NCBI RefSeq assembly: GCF_900491745.1 | Contig: NZ_UETR01000056.1 | Coordinates: 1 to 18,547 of the forward strand | From: Amarolinea aalborgensis | GTDB lineage: Bacteria > Chloroflexota > Anaerolineae > SSC4 > Amarolineaceae | Direction: 5' to 3' | Length of the DNA: 18,547 nucleotides | In this document: one piece after another, positions 1-7,398 of the stretch | Position numbering within the stretch: the first letter of the stretch is position 1 | Layout of the letters: every line of letters starts with the position of its first letter | The notes under the pieces: model-generated | Told to the model about the DNA's origin: nothing | The model's database searches: none | The model's input: only the letters and a program-made list of their open reading frames with translations | Translations under genes and position numbers: made by a program

Positions 1-152
1 GCCCGGAAGACTTCCACAGGCGCCTCTTGCCAGTTTGCTTCCCAGTGCAAGGCGTCCAATTCGATGTGCGGTATCCCCAGGGCTAATGCCAGGCGTCGAG
101 CAAGGGTTGTTTTGCCTGAGCCGCTCGTGCCAACAACCACAATACGCTGCAT
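1..152 (-). CDS. P-loop kinase, adenylate kinase/topology-modulation-like (partial, N-terminus only)
   Basis: Only the first 50 codons lie in the window; the gene runs off the left edge. The protein starts with a beta strand and a clear Walker A loop, GTSGSGKTT (residues 8-16), followed by a helix and the stretch HIELDALHW near residue 34. That combination is typical of small nucleoside-kinase-like proteins often annotated as adenylate kinase-like or DNA topology modulation proteins (FlaR-like). The family binds ATP through the Walker A Lys (K14); the phosphoryl acceptor is not known for most members. The ATG at 150-152 was chosen because the Walker A strand begins right after it. It lies 12 bases beyond the stop of the upstream dehydrogenase gene, with no obvious Shine-Dalgarno sequence, so it may depend on translation of that gene. 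The exact subfamily cannot be decided from this fragment. Confidence 0.75.
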   Translation of the reverse strand, partial: MQRIVVVGTSGSGKTTLARRLALALGIPHIELDALHWEANWQEAPVEVFR

Positions 153-164
153 GATGACCAATCG

Positions 165-950
165 CTAGTAGACCTGGTTCGTCATGACACCGCCGTCCAC
201 CGTCAGGCTGGCGCCGGTGATCCAGCGTGCGCCGGCCGATGCCAGGAACAGACAGGCATCGGCGACATCTTCTGGCCGCCCCAGTCGCCCCAGGGGCGCG
301 GCCGCCAGATAGCGTGCGACGCCATCGGCCCAGCTCTGCTCCAATCCCTCGCGCCAGATCAGCCCTGGCGCCACCGCATTGACCCGAATGTTGAATCGGC
401 CCAATTCGGCGGCCGCAGATCGCGTCATCATCAACACTCCGGCCTTGGACGCGCTGTAGTGACTATGTTGGGGCGCTGGGTTTTCCGCTTCGATCGAGGT
501 GATGATAACGATGGCGCCCCCGTCACCCTGTCGAATCATCTGCCTGGCCACGGCCTGCGTGCACAAGAACGTGCTGCGCAGGTTGGCGTTGATGACGGCC
601 TCCCACTGCGCCAGAGACATGTCCAACAGGCTGGCTTGGGGATAGATGCCCGCGTTGTTGATGAGCACATCTACCCGATTATAACACGCCACGGCCCGCT
701 CCACCAGGCTATTTGTTTGCTCTTGCTGGGTTAAATCGGCCAGCACAGCCACCGCTTGCCCGCCCGCGTCCTCGATGCGCCGCACCACAGCCTGGGCGTC
801 GTCTCGGTTGGCATGGTAATGGACGACAACCTGCGCGCCGGCTTGCGCAAAACGCTGTGCGATGCCTTGCCCCAGGCCACCGCTGGCCCCGGTGACGATG
901 ACGACGCGGCCGTGAAAGTCCAGCAAGGAATTGAGGTCAGGTATGTGCAT
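165..950 (-). CDS. Short-chain dehydrogenase/reductase (FabG-like SDR)
   Basis: This 261-residue protein is a classical SDR oxidoreductase, a cytosolic NAD(P)-dependent enzyme that interconverts alcohols and ketones. Visible motifs in order are the Rossmann nucleotide-binding loop TGASGGLG (20-27), the structural NNAG (98-101), and the catalytic Ser152, Tyr165 and Lys169 in YSASK. The C-terminal part ends in the usual GASLTVDGG segment. Length and motif spacing match 3-oxoacyl-ACP reductase and glucose-1-dehydrogenase relatives, but nothing in the sequence fixes the substrate, and no fatty-acid genes are nearby. The ATG at 948-950 has only a weak purine stretch upstream. The preceding 163-base gap holds repeats, so it may have its own promoter. 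A partial P-loop kinase gene follows after 12 bases and is probably co-transcribed. Confidence 0.93.
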   Translation of the reverse strand: MHIPDLNSLLDFHGRVVIVTGASGGLGQGIAQRFAQAGAQVVVHYHANRDDAQAVVRRIEDAGGQAVAVLADLTQQEQTNSLVERAVACYNRVDVLINNAGIYPQASLLDMSLAQWEAVINANLRSTFLCTQAVARQMIRQGDGGAIVIITSIEAENPAPQHSHYSASKAGVLMMTRSAAAELGRFNIRVNAVAPGLIWREGLEQSWADGVARYLAAAPLGRLGRPEDVADACLFLASAGARWITGASLTVDGGVMTNQVY

Positions 951-1113
951 GGGCTGTCTCTGTTATTGACTTGTGCGATTCTGGCAGAGCGAGCCAGGAT
1001 TGCTCACACGAAGCCACTAAGCCGCCAAGTCATTGGTTCGCGCCTCAGTGTCTTTGTATCACTGTGTGAGTCATCTACTTCCCGCTTGTCCGGGTTGACC
1101 ACCTGCCAGGCAT
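951..1113. repeat. Intergenic region with degenerate octad repeats and an imperfect inverted repeat
   Basis: This gap between the cupin and SDR genes has no credible ORF. It contains three 8-bp units beginning AAG in tandem (1011-1034: AAGCCACT and two variants). It also has an outer inverted pair, CTCACAC at 1003-1009 and GTGTGAG at 1064-1070, with further imperfect complementarity inside (CCACTAAG near 1014 against CTCAGTGTC near 1044). A small hairpin, CTGGC/GCCAG, sits at 981-997. No poly-T run follows, so I do not call a terminator. Either a folded transcript or a worn repeat element would fit. Confidence 0.5.
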
Positions 1114-1614
1114 TCAAGCGCGCGTAAGCGCCAGGATGAATTCCGCCTGCTCAGGATAATCGGACAAGAGCTGCGCCTGCTCGCCCAGCTCGAAATCTTC
1201 CGGCGTGAAGGCTGGCGCCATCGTGGTGCCCATGAGCGCCAGGCGTCCACCGGGGCGCACGCGTGAGCCTTGCCATGTCCCAGCCGGCACGACGAATTGC
1301 ACCTGTTGCCCTGCCTCCAGGTCTGATCCGAGGTTGATCACCTGACTGACGCCGTCAGGGTGGAGGAGGAGCAGTTCCACCGGGTCGCCAAGATAGAAGT
1401 GATAAACCTCATCGGTGCGCAGGCGGTGCATGGCAGAGAAATGCTCATCGAAGAGCAGGTAGTAGATCGCGCCGGAGATCGCACGGCCGCCGGGTAGGCC
1501 TGCGGCCGTCGTTCCCGGCATTTCCGGCCCAGTGTATGTGCGTCGAAAGAAGCCGCCTTCGCCCGCCAGCGGTTCCAGGTTGAGCAGCGCCATGAGGCGC
1601 TCGGCTGTCAACAT
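1114..1614 (-). CDS. DUF985-type cupin protein
   Basis: This 166-residue protein has the layout of the DUF985/cupin_5 family. The N-terminal stretch LNLEPLAGEGGFFRRTY (11-27) leads into a strand-rich core with YYLLFDEHFSAMHRLRTDE (51-69), VYHFYLGDPVELLLLHPDG (70-88) and VPAGTWQGSRV (109-119), and ends with GTTMAPAFTPEDFELG (129-144). Candidate metal or ligand residues of the cupin barrel are His63, Glu69 and His72. Members are small cytosolic beta barrels; several resemble sugar-binding or isomerase cupins, but the biochemical role is not settled. AGAGG lies six bases before the ATG at 1612-1614. The gene starts nine bases after the HAS-barrel gene stop, so the two are almost certainly one transcript, although no functional link is obvious. 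Confidence 0.88.
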   Translation of the reverse strand: MLTAERLMALLNLEPLAGEGGFFRRTYTGPEMPGTTAAGLPGGRAISGAIYYLLFDEHFSAMHRLRTDEVYHFYLGDPVELLLLHPDGVSQVINLGSDLEAGQQVQFVVPAGTWQGSRVRPGGRLALMGTTMAPAFTPEDFELGEQAQLLSDYPEQAEFILALTRA

Positions 1615-1623
1615 GCGGCGCCT

Positions 1624-2214
1624 CTATGGTTCAATATCATACAACACGGTCAGCAGCCGATCGTACTCGGTTTTCAAGAGCGTGGAGACTTCACGGGCGG
1701 CGCGCGTCAACCACGACAGGTCGTTTCCGCGTGCACTGTAAACCTGGCGAATGTGGGCCGCCAGCAGTTGTTCCGCAGGCAGCTCGCTTTCCGCGGCCAG
1801 CAGCAGGCGAAAATAGGTCAACTGATCGCTAAACGCGATCACGGTTTGCAGCTCACAGGGAAGGACGGAAAAGTGCAGCGGCGGCGGCTGTGCGGGCAAG
1901 TGCTGGCGCAGACGACCAAGCGGATCGCGATACCCTACCAACAGCGCGGTGAACTCGGTGCGCAGCGTCTTTGCCAACTGCGGATGATGCTGATAAATGG
2001 CGCCGTCGTAGGCGTCGTCGGTGCTGCGGCGCACCACCCGGCGCCCAGGGTCGAGGCCGCCCGTGTTGCCGAAACTGACGACCGCGTAGGTTGCCTGTCC
2101 AGCGGTCGGCTGCACCTCCACCAGGCTGCCCAGCGGCGGAGGCTGATGCAGCGTGAAGCTTTCCGCCACGAAGCTGCTGGTATTAGTTGCGATAATCTCG
2201 CCACAACGATCCAT
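1624..2214 (-). CDS. HAS-barrel domain protein (HerA/NurA-associated)
   Basis: This 196-residue protein opens with MDRCGEIIATNTSSFVAES, the pattern of HAS-barrel domains: a small beta barrel found at the N-terminus of HerA helicases and as a stand-alone protein near NurA. Residues about 3-60 form the predicted barrel, including GSLVEVQPTAGQATYAVV and GNTGGLDPGRR. The remainder (about 75-196) is helical and without a motif I recognise. The family is thought to help assemble the HerA-NurA DNA-end-resection machine. The nurA gene lies immediately upstream with a 61-base spacer, and the DUF985 gene follows after nine bases. The ATG at 2212-2214 is preceded by AAAGAGA. No HerA ATPase gene is in the window. 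Confidence 0.75.
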   Translation of the reverse strand: MDRCGEIIATNTSSFVAESFTLHQPPPLGSLVEVQPTAGQATYAVVSFGNTGGLDPGRRVVRRSTDDAYDGAIYQHHPQLAKTLRTEFTALLVGYRDPLGRLRQHLPAQPPPLHFSVLPCELQTVIAFSDQLTYFRLLLAAESELPAEQLLAAHIRQVYSARGNDLSWLTRAAREVSTLLKTEYDRLLTVLYDIEP

Positions 2215-2275
2215 CGAAAATCTCTTTCTTGTTGCTGGTTCGCAACCGGTCAGGCCAACCAGAGGCCCTGCGTTT

Positions 2276-3460
2276 TCAGATGCTGCGCTCGCGTTTGCTG
2301 CGATCTTTCAGCGAGCGCGTCAATACAATCTGCTGCTGCGCCAATGCCTCTTCCAACAAACGTTCAACCAACTGGCGGTCGCCGGTGTTGATGACGGCCT
2401 GCTCGTGGGCTTCGACGAGCGCGGGGGGGAAGCCGCGGCCGCGGCGGCACTGATCCACCACCAGCGCATGCACCCGATTCAGCAGCGCAGCATCGTCTGC
2501 GACCCACTGCGGCACCTCGACGCGCCCGATTTCGCCCCCCACGTTCACGTAGAAGAACAGAATCTGCTGCGCGGGGTGCGGGTAGAACTTACGCACCACG
2601 GGTTGGCGGCTCATCCACAGGCCTGTGCGCTCGCCGTCCTCAAGCCAGGTTGTGAACAAGCGCCGGTCTTCCAGGGGTACAATCGGTGCGCAGGCAGCGA
2701 CGCCCATGTCATGCAGCGTGGTGCAGCGCGCGCAGACAACCGGGTCATCGGGACACATGCCGACGCGTAGGGCGTTGACCACTTCATCGCTGCCCGGAAA
2801 ACTGATGTAGCTGGCGACCGGCGCCCGTCGTTCGCGCAACGCCTCCATCGCATCCAGATAAGGCCCCAGAAAGCGATTGCGCACGTCCTCGCTCAGGCCG
2901 GGACTGTCTAGTCCCCACAAGATCAGTGTGCCATCGCGCAGCGCAATCACCTCTGGTTCTGTCGCCGCTTCCACCGCCAGCACCAGGATTTCCATTTCCG
3001 ACACCGCCATCTTGACGGCGACCAACGCGCCGTCAATGGGCAGGGTCTGGTATTTCGGCGAAACGTAGACATCCTCGTCCGCGTAGAACAGCTTGCACTG
3101 GCTGCCCAACTCAGCGTCTGGATGCGCGCCGTAGCTCAGAATGGCGTAGCCAGAGTTTATGACGTAGTAGCGCACCGGGCTGTGCCGATCAGGGTTGATG
3201 GCTGAGCCGTCCGAGGCCACGACGCAGAAGCTATCGCCGTGGGGTGGCAGTGGATAGCGGTTGGTCAGGGGCTCTACGGGATAGCCGACTAACCAGGCGG
3301 GGCGCGCTTTGGGATCATCCAGGCGCGCCCGCACATTGGCTGCATCCTGGCGCACAAACTGCGCACGCGCCGCCTGGAGACGATCGCTCGACGCATCCAG
3401 GCTCAGGCCCTGCGTCATTTCCTCGATTTGTGCGCTCAGGCTTTCCAGGTCAAGCGGCAT
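2276..3460 (-). CDS. nurA: NurA-family DNA nuclease
   Basis: This 394-residue protein matches the NurA domain. A coiled N-terminal region (about 1-55) precedes VASDGSAI (81-88), where Asp84 would bind the catalytic Mn ion. A second acidic motif, LRDGTLILWGLD (174-185), supplies Asp176, and the C-terminal EAHEQAVI (350-357) provides the conserved His352 region. NurA is a 5'-3' exonuclease and ssDNA endonuclease that works with HerA in DNA end resection in archaea; bacterial homologues are common in Chloroflexota and relatives. A Cys-rich stretch (236-257, including CARC at 243-246) may hold a metal; that is my inference. AGGA stands four bases before the ATG. The gene begins only 42 bases after the Mo-hydroxylase stop, so read-through from the catabolic operon is likely. 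Confidence 0.85.
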   Translation of the reverse strand: MPLDLESLSAQIEEMTQGLSLDASSDRLQAARAQFVRQDAANVRARLDDPKARPAWLVGYPVEPLTNRYPLPPHGDSFCVVASDGSAINPDRHSPVRYYVINSGYAILSYGAHPDAELGSQCKLFYADEDVYVSPKYQTLPIDGALVAVKMAVSEMEILVLAVEAATEPEVIALRDGTLILWGLDSPGLSEDVRNRFLGPYLDAMEALRERRAPVASYISFPGSDEVVNALRVGMCPDDPVVCARCTTLHDMGVAACAPIVPLEDRRLFTTWLEDGERTGLWMSRQPVVRKFYPHPAQQILFFYVNVGGEIGRVEVPQWVADDAALLNRVHALVVDQCRRGRGFPPALVEAHEQAVINTGDRQLVERLLEEALAQQQIVLTRSLKDRSKRERSI

Positions 3461-3502
3461 GATTTCCTACTTGGACGAACAGCGTTTTGTGAGCCATGGG
3501 GT

Positions 3503-5836
3503 CTACTTCTGCATCGCTTCCCACACCCGCTGCGCCGTGATCGGCATCTGGTCAATCCACACACCGACGGCGTCGGTCACTGCGTTGGCAATGGCGGGCG
3601 CGGTCGGCACCATGGCATGTTCGCCAATGCCACGCGCGCCATACGGCCCATCGTCCTGTGGCACTTCCACGATGATGGACTCGATCACCCGCGGCGCATC
3701 AATGCTGGTCGCAATGCGGTAGTCGGTGAAGTTTGGATTCAGCGGCTTGCCGTTGACCAGCTTGATCTCTTCGAGCAAGGCGGTGCTGAGACCCTGCACC
3801 GCGCCGCCTTCCATCTGCGTTCTGACCATGTCCGGGTTGATCGCCTTGCCCACGTCAAACGCCGCGACCATGCGCAGCACCTCCACCTGGCCCGTTTCGG
3901 TGTCCACTTCCACCTCAACCGCCTGGGCGCCCGTGGTAAAGTGTACCACGGCACGCGGCCCTTGCCCAGTCTCAGCGCTGAGCGGCGTCACGTACTGGGG
4001 CATGAAGCGCCCCTTGCCCACGACCGGGCCGCCAATCCAGGTGCCATCCGGCCGCTGCATGCCGTAGATCACAATATCCTTGAGGGGAACCGATTCTTCG
4101 GTGGCATAGCTGATCACGTGGCCGTCAATGATATCGAGGTCCTGTGGATTTTCCTTCCATGCCTCGGCCACCATCTCCAGGATCTGCACCTTCGCTTCCT
4201 GCGCGGCGCTCAGAATGGCGTTGCCCATGCTCCAGGTCAGACGGCTGGCCACGGTCTGCCACTCGTAAGGGCTGTAGTCGGTGTCCACGGTGTTGACGCG
4301 CACATCGGTGATTGGTACGCCCAGGCCTTCGGCGGCCAGTTGCGCGGCGATGGTCAAGGTGCCTTGTCCCATGTCTACGCCGCCTACGTTGACCAGCGCG
4401 GTGCCATCCTCATTGAAGCGAATGGTGGCAGCCGAGCCGGGGTTGGGCGGCATGGCCGGCGCTTTCCACATGCAGCCAAAGCCCAATCCGCGCACCTTGT
4501 GCGGCCCACTGGCCGGCCGCGGCTTGCCCCAGCCGATCGCGTCGGCCGCTTTTTGGATGCACTGGCTCAAGCCGGTGGGGTGCATGATCATCCCTGTCAC
4601 CGTTTCCTGCCCCTCTTTGATGCAATTCAGCAAGCGCACCTGCACCGGGTCAAGCCCCAATTGGCGCGCGGCGCGATCAATATGCTGTTCAATCGCCCAG
4701 TGGATTTCGGGCATGCCAAAGCCGCGCATCGCTCCGCCGATCGGGTGGTTTGTGTAGACGCACTTGGAATCGGCCCACACGTTCGGCACATAGTACGGGC
4801 CGGTTGAGCTATAGCCGGCTGCGCGCGTGATGTTGACGCCATACTCGGTGTACGCGCCGCCATCCCAATAATAGGTGTTCTTCATCGCCAGGATGCGGCC
4901 ATCCGGCAGCATGCCGAGCTTGATGATGGCTACCAGGCCCTGGCGCACAAAGGTGGTGTAGAACTCTTCCTCACGCGTCATGACCAGCTTCACGGGACGA
5001 CCTTTGGCGCGCATCGCCATGCCGACGCAGGCGCCTTCCATAGAAACGCCGGCCTTGGCCCCAAAGCCGCCGCCCACATAGGGTGTGATGACCCGCAGAC
5101 GCGAATGGCCAATGCCCAGGGCTTTGGCGATCAAGTTGCGCTGCGCAAAGGGCGATTGACTGGAGGCCCACAGGGTGATCTTACCGTTGCCGTCCATCTG
5201 CGCCACGGTGGCATGCGTTTCCAGGGGCACATGCTGCACGTGCGGCACACGGTATTTGTGCTCAAAAACGATGCCGCCCGCGGCTTCGACCTCGGCAAAC
5301 GCTTCCTCTACGTTGCCTTTGCGCACCTTGAACCAGTTGGAGACGTTGGTGCCCTTCTGGGGAAAGATGAAAGGCGCGTACTTGTAGGTGATCAAGTCAG
5401 GATGGAGCAGCGCGGCGTCGGGGCTGGCGCCAAACTCAGGATCGAAGACCCCGGGCAGATCGGCGTACTCCACGGCGATCAGCTTGATCGCCTGCTCAGC
5501 AATCTCCTGCGATTCCGCCGCCACACCGGCGATCGGCTCGCCCACGAAGCGGACGCGGTCCACCGCGAACATTGGCCGGTCGGAAAGGTAAAGGCCGGTC
5601 AAACCGGGAAAGTCCTTGCCGGTCACGACCACACGCACGCCGGGCAGCGCCATCGCCTTGCTGACATCCAGCCGCGTGATCAACGCATGCGGGCGTTCGC
5701 TGCGCTTCAGCATGCCGTAGAGCAGGTTTGGCCCGAACTGCATATCATCCACATACTGCGCCGCGCCAGTCACTTTGGAGCGGCTTTCGACGCGCGGAAA
5801 ACTGGAGCCGACAATTGTCGTTTTCTTTATGCTCAT
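3503..5836 (-). CDS. Xanthine dehydrogenase-family molybdopterin-binding (large) subunit
   Basis: This 777-residue subunit carries the Mo-pterin cofactor and the active site of a three-subunit Mo hydroxylase, which inserts water-derived oxygen into a ring or aldehyde carbon. Visible features: an aldehyde-oxidase a/b-hammerhead domain at about 15-125, GGGFGAK (255-261), AMRGFGMPE (369-377, with Arg371), GGVDMGQG (485-492), and the catalytic glutamate Glu739 in GARGIGEH. The CO-dehydrogenase loop AYRCSFR is absent, so it is not CoxL. Where purine-oxidising enzymes have Glu after GGGFGxK, this one has Ala262, arguing for a substrate other than xanthine. I chose the ATG at 5834-5836 because GAGG lies eight bases upstream and because a longer in-frame start would overlap the Fe-S gene. 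It follows that gene by 26 bases. Confidence 0.92.
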   Translation of the reverse strand: MSIKKTTIVGSSFPRVESRSKVTGAAQYVDDMQFGPNLLYGMLKRSERPHALITRLDVSKAMALPGVRVVVTGKDFPGLTGLYLSDRPMFAVDRVRFVGEPIAGVAAESQEIAEQAIKLIAVEYADLPGVFDPEFGASPDAALLHPDLITYKYAPFIFPQKGTNVSNWFKVRKGNVEEAFAEVEAAGGIVFEHKYRVPHVQHVPLETHATVAQMDGNGKITLWASSQSPFAQRNLIAKALGIGHSRLRVITPYVGGGFGAKAGVSMEGACVGMAMRAKGRPVKLVMTREEEFYTTFVRQGLVAIIKLGMLPDGRILAMKNTYYWDGGAYTEYGVNITRAAGYSSTGPYYVPNVWADSKCVYTNHPIGGAMRGFGMPEIHWAIEQHIDRAARQLGLDPVQVRLLNCIKEGQETVTGMIMHPTGLSQCIQKAADAIGWGKPRPASGPHKVRGLGFGCMWKAPAMPPNPGSAATIRFNEDGTALVNVGGVDMGQGTLTIAAQLAAEGLGVPITDVRVNTVDTDYSPYEWQTVASRLTWSMGNAILSAAQEAKVQILEMVAEAWKENPQDLDIIDGHVISYATEESVPLKDIVIYGMQRPDGTWIGGPVVGKGRFMPQYVTPLSAETGQGPRAVVHFTTGAQAVEVEVDTETGQVEVLRMVAAFDVGKAINPDMVRTQMEGGAVQGLSTALLEEIKLVNGKPLNPNFTDYRIATSIDAPRVIESIIVEVPQDDGPYGARGIGEHAMVPTAPAIANAVTDAVGVWIDQMPITAQRVWEAMQK

Positions 5837-5862
5837 GCCAGAAGCCTCGCTTTTTCCACCTT

Positions 5863-6336
5863 CTACGCTGCGCGGCCGCGGTGCGCCGCCTCTTGTACGG
5901 CGGCCACGATGCGCGTGTAGCCCGTACAGCGGCACAGATTGCCCACCAGCGACAGCCGAATGTCATCCTCCGATGGGTTTGGGCTGCGATCGAGCAGCGC
6001 ACGCGCCGCGATCAGAATGCCTGGCGTGCAAAACCCACACTGCGTGCCGCCCAGTTCGATCATCGTCTCTTGCAGCGGATCGAGCTGCGAATCGTGCGCC
6101 AGGCCTTCCACGGTCACGATGTCGTGGCCGTCAATTTCGGGCGCCAGCACCAGGCAGGAGTTGACCGGCGCACCGTCCAGGAGCACGGTGCACGCGCCGC
6201 ATTCCCCGGCCGAGCAGCCGTTCTTGGTCCCTGTCAGCACCAGGCGATCGCGCAAGAGGCGCAGCAATGTGTAGTAGGGCGGAACATCCAGCGCATAGTG
6301 TTCGCCGTTGACTGTGAAGTTTACAAAATGTGTCAT
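5863..6336 (-). CDS. Xanthine dehydrogenase-family 2Fe-2S subunit
   Basis: This 157-residue electron-transfer subunit has both expected [2Fe-2S] clusters. The N-terminal plant-ferredoxin-type cluster uses Cys41, Cys46, Cys49 and Cys61 (CSAGECGACT and the later Cys). The C-terminal helical domain uses Cys100, Cys103, Cys135 and Cys137 (CGFCTPG and CRCTGY). All eight ligands are intact, so the protein should be functional. It passes electrons from the Mo site of the large subunit to FAD on the medium subunit. GAGGT sits four bases before the ATG at 6334-6336. The gene starts 20 bases after the FAD-subunit stop and ends 26 bases before the large-subunit start. The FAD, Fe-S, Mo gene order is that of coxMSL-like operons. 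Confidence 0.96.
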   Translation of the reverse strand: MTHFVNFTVNGEHYALDVPPYYTLLRLLRDRLVLTGTKNGCSAGECGACTVLLDGAPVNSCLVLAPEIDGHDIVTVEGLAHDSQLDPLQETMIELGGTQCGFCTPGILIAARALLDRSPNPSEDDIRLSLVGNLCRCTGYTRIVAAVQEAAHRGRAA

Positions 6337-6356
6337 TAGTACCTCGTTTGGCGGCT

Positions 6357-7226
6357 CTACATGGGAAGGCGCGCCAGTACGTCCTCGATGGCGCGGCGCG
6401 CCAGAACGCGCACCATGGCCTGGCGATAGGCGCCGCTGGCGCGTACATCATCAATCGGACGACTGGCGTTCATGACCGCGGCGGCGGCCGCTTCCACGGC
6501 CTCGTCGTCGGTGTTTTCCGCCAGCAAGGCCGCAGCCTCCGGCGCCATCAGCGGCGTTGGGCCAACAGAGGCCAGGGCGATGCGCCAGCCGCTGCCAGAT
6601 GGGTTAGCGGGTTGGGGCCAGCCCAAGACGCCTACGCCGAGAAGCGCGATGTCCCCTACTCGCGTGCGGCCGAGCTTGTTATAAACGCCAACCGCGGCCT
6701 CGTGCGGCTCGGGCAGCGTCAGCGCCAGCAGGAATTCACCCGGCTGCAGATCGGTTTTGCCCGGGCCTTTGAAGAAATTCATGAGCGGCAGACGACGCTC
6801 GCCAGCCGGGTTGTAGATCACGGCGGTGGCGTCGTAACAGAGCAGCGCGGGGATGCTGTCTCCCGCCGGACTGGCGTTACACACGTTGCCGCCGATGGTG
6901 GCGCGGTTGCGCAACTGATACGAGCCGATCGTTTCGCACGCTTCGGCCAGCATCAGATAGTGAGCATGAATCAAGGGATGGGCCGCAACCTCGTTCATGG
7001 TCACGGCCGCGCCGAGGGTCAGGCCATTAGCGGGGTTGTATGCCACCTCCCGTATCCCGGGCAGGCCTTTCAGGTCCACCACGATCTTGGGGTGAACAAA
7101 ATCGCCGCGCATGCGGATGATGAGATCCGTGCCGCCCTGCAAGATGCGGGCGGCGCTGCCCTCGGCCGCCAGGATGGCGCTGGCCTCCGCCGGGGACGCG
7201 GGTTTGACGTACTCGAATGGTTCCAT
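6357..7226 (-). CDS. Xanthine dehydrogenase-family FAD-binding (medium) subunit
   Basis: This 289-residue protein is the FAD-binding subunit of the same Mo hydroxylase. It begins with FEYVKPASPAEA, as usual for the CoxM/XdhB family. The FAD pyrophosphate-binding loops are visible as LQGGTDLIIRMR (29-40) and ATIGGNVCNASPAGD (109-123). The C-terminal part (about 175-285) fits the CO_deh_flav_C domain. It accepts electrons from the [2Fe-2S] subunit and hands them to NAD or another acceptor; which one cannot be told from the sequence. GAGGTGA lies seven bases before the ATG at 7224-7226. The 172-base leader between the permease stop and this start contains strong hairpins (7283-7382) that could set expression of the three enzyme subunits relative to the upstream genes. 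Confidence 0.95.
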   Translation of the reverse strand: MEPFEYVKPASPAEASAILAAEGSAARILQGGTDLIIRMRGDFVHPKIVVDLKGLPGIREVAYNPANGLTLGAAVTMNEVAAHPLIHAHYLMLAEACETIGSYQLRNRATIGGNVCNASPAGDSIPALLCYDATAVIYNPAGERRLPLMNFFKGPGKTDLQPGEFLLALTLPEPHEAAVGVYNKLGRTRVGDIALLGVGVLGWPQPANPSGSGWRIALASVGPTPLMAPEAAALLAENTDDEAVEAAAAAVMNASRPIDDVRASGAYRQAMVRVLARRAIEDVLARLPM

Positions 7227-7282
7227 GTTGATGTCACCTCATTTGTGACGGATGGTGGGTGTGGCGCCCGGCCGCGCACCAC

Positions 7283-7317
7283 GCCCCGCGGGGCTACACG
7301 CGCACCCCTTTTAGGGG
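7283..7317. repeat. Two short perfect palindromes in the leader of the Mo-hydroxylase genes
   Basis: A 12-bp perfect palindrome (GCCCCGCGGGGC) occupies 7283-7294. A 5-bp-stem hairpin with a three-base loop (CCCCT/AGGGG) occupies 7305-7317. They lie between the permease stop and the FAD-subunit start, next to a larger inverted repeat at 7323-7382. Neither is followed by a T run in the direction of transcription, so an intrinsic terminator is not supported. An attenuator, a processing site or repeat remains are all possible. Confidence 0.6.
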
Positions 7318-7322
7318 ACAAT

Positions 7323-7382
7323 GCAAAGGCGCCAGAACGCGGTGTGTGGTCAGGGCATGAACATGCGTCCCGGCGCCTTTGC
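7323..7382 (-). promoter_or_regulatory. Nested stem-loop element between permease and Mo-hydroxylase genes
   Basis: An 11-bp perfect inverted repeat (GCAAAGGCGCC at 7323-7333 with GGCGCCTTTGC at 7372-7382) encloses 38 bases. Inside is a second perfect hairpin, GCATG/CATGC, at 7355-7366 with a two-base loop, flanked by G and C runs that may extend it. On the transcribed strand this sits 17 bases after the permease stop and about 100 bases before the FAD-subunit start. It does not match a riboswitch consensus I can recognise, and it has no U tract. It may be an RNA element that protects or separates the two parts of the transcript. Confidence 0.5.
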
Positions 7383-7398
7383 CCTTATGACTTGGCCT

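Noticed and set aside
3428..4807. Long plus-strand ORF of 459 codons opposite the Mo subunit gene
   Set aside because: It is a mirror of the strongly supported molybdopterin subunit in a GC-rich genome; its product is rich in His, Arg and Ala without any motif.
5837..5935. Upstream in-frame start for the Mo subunit
   Set aside because: It would overlap the Fe-S subunit gene, its residues do not resemble the family, and the internal ATG has a good GAGG site.
3503..7226. Carbon monoxide dehydrogenase (CoxMSL)
   Set aside because: Gene order fits, but the large subunit lacks the AYRCSFR active-site loop and instead has AMRGFG, as in xanthine or aldehyde-type hydroxylases.
7323..7382. Rho-independent terminator after the permease gene
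   Set aside because: The loop is 38 bases and no run of T follows the stem on the transcribed strand.
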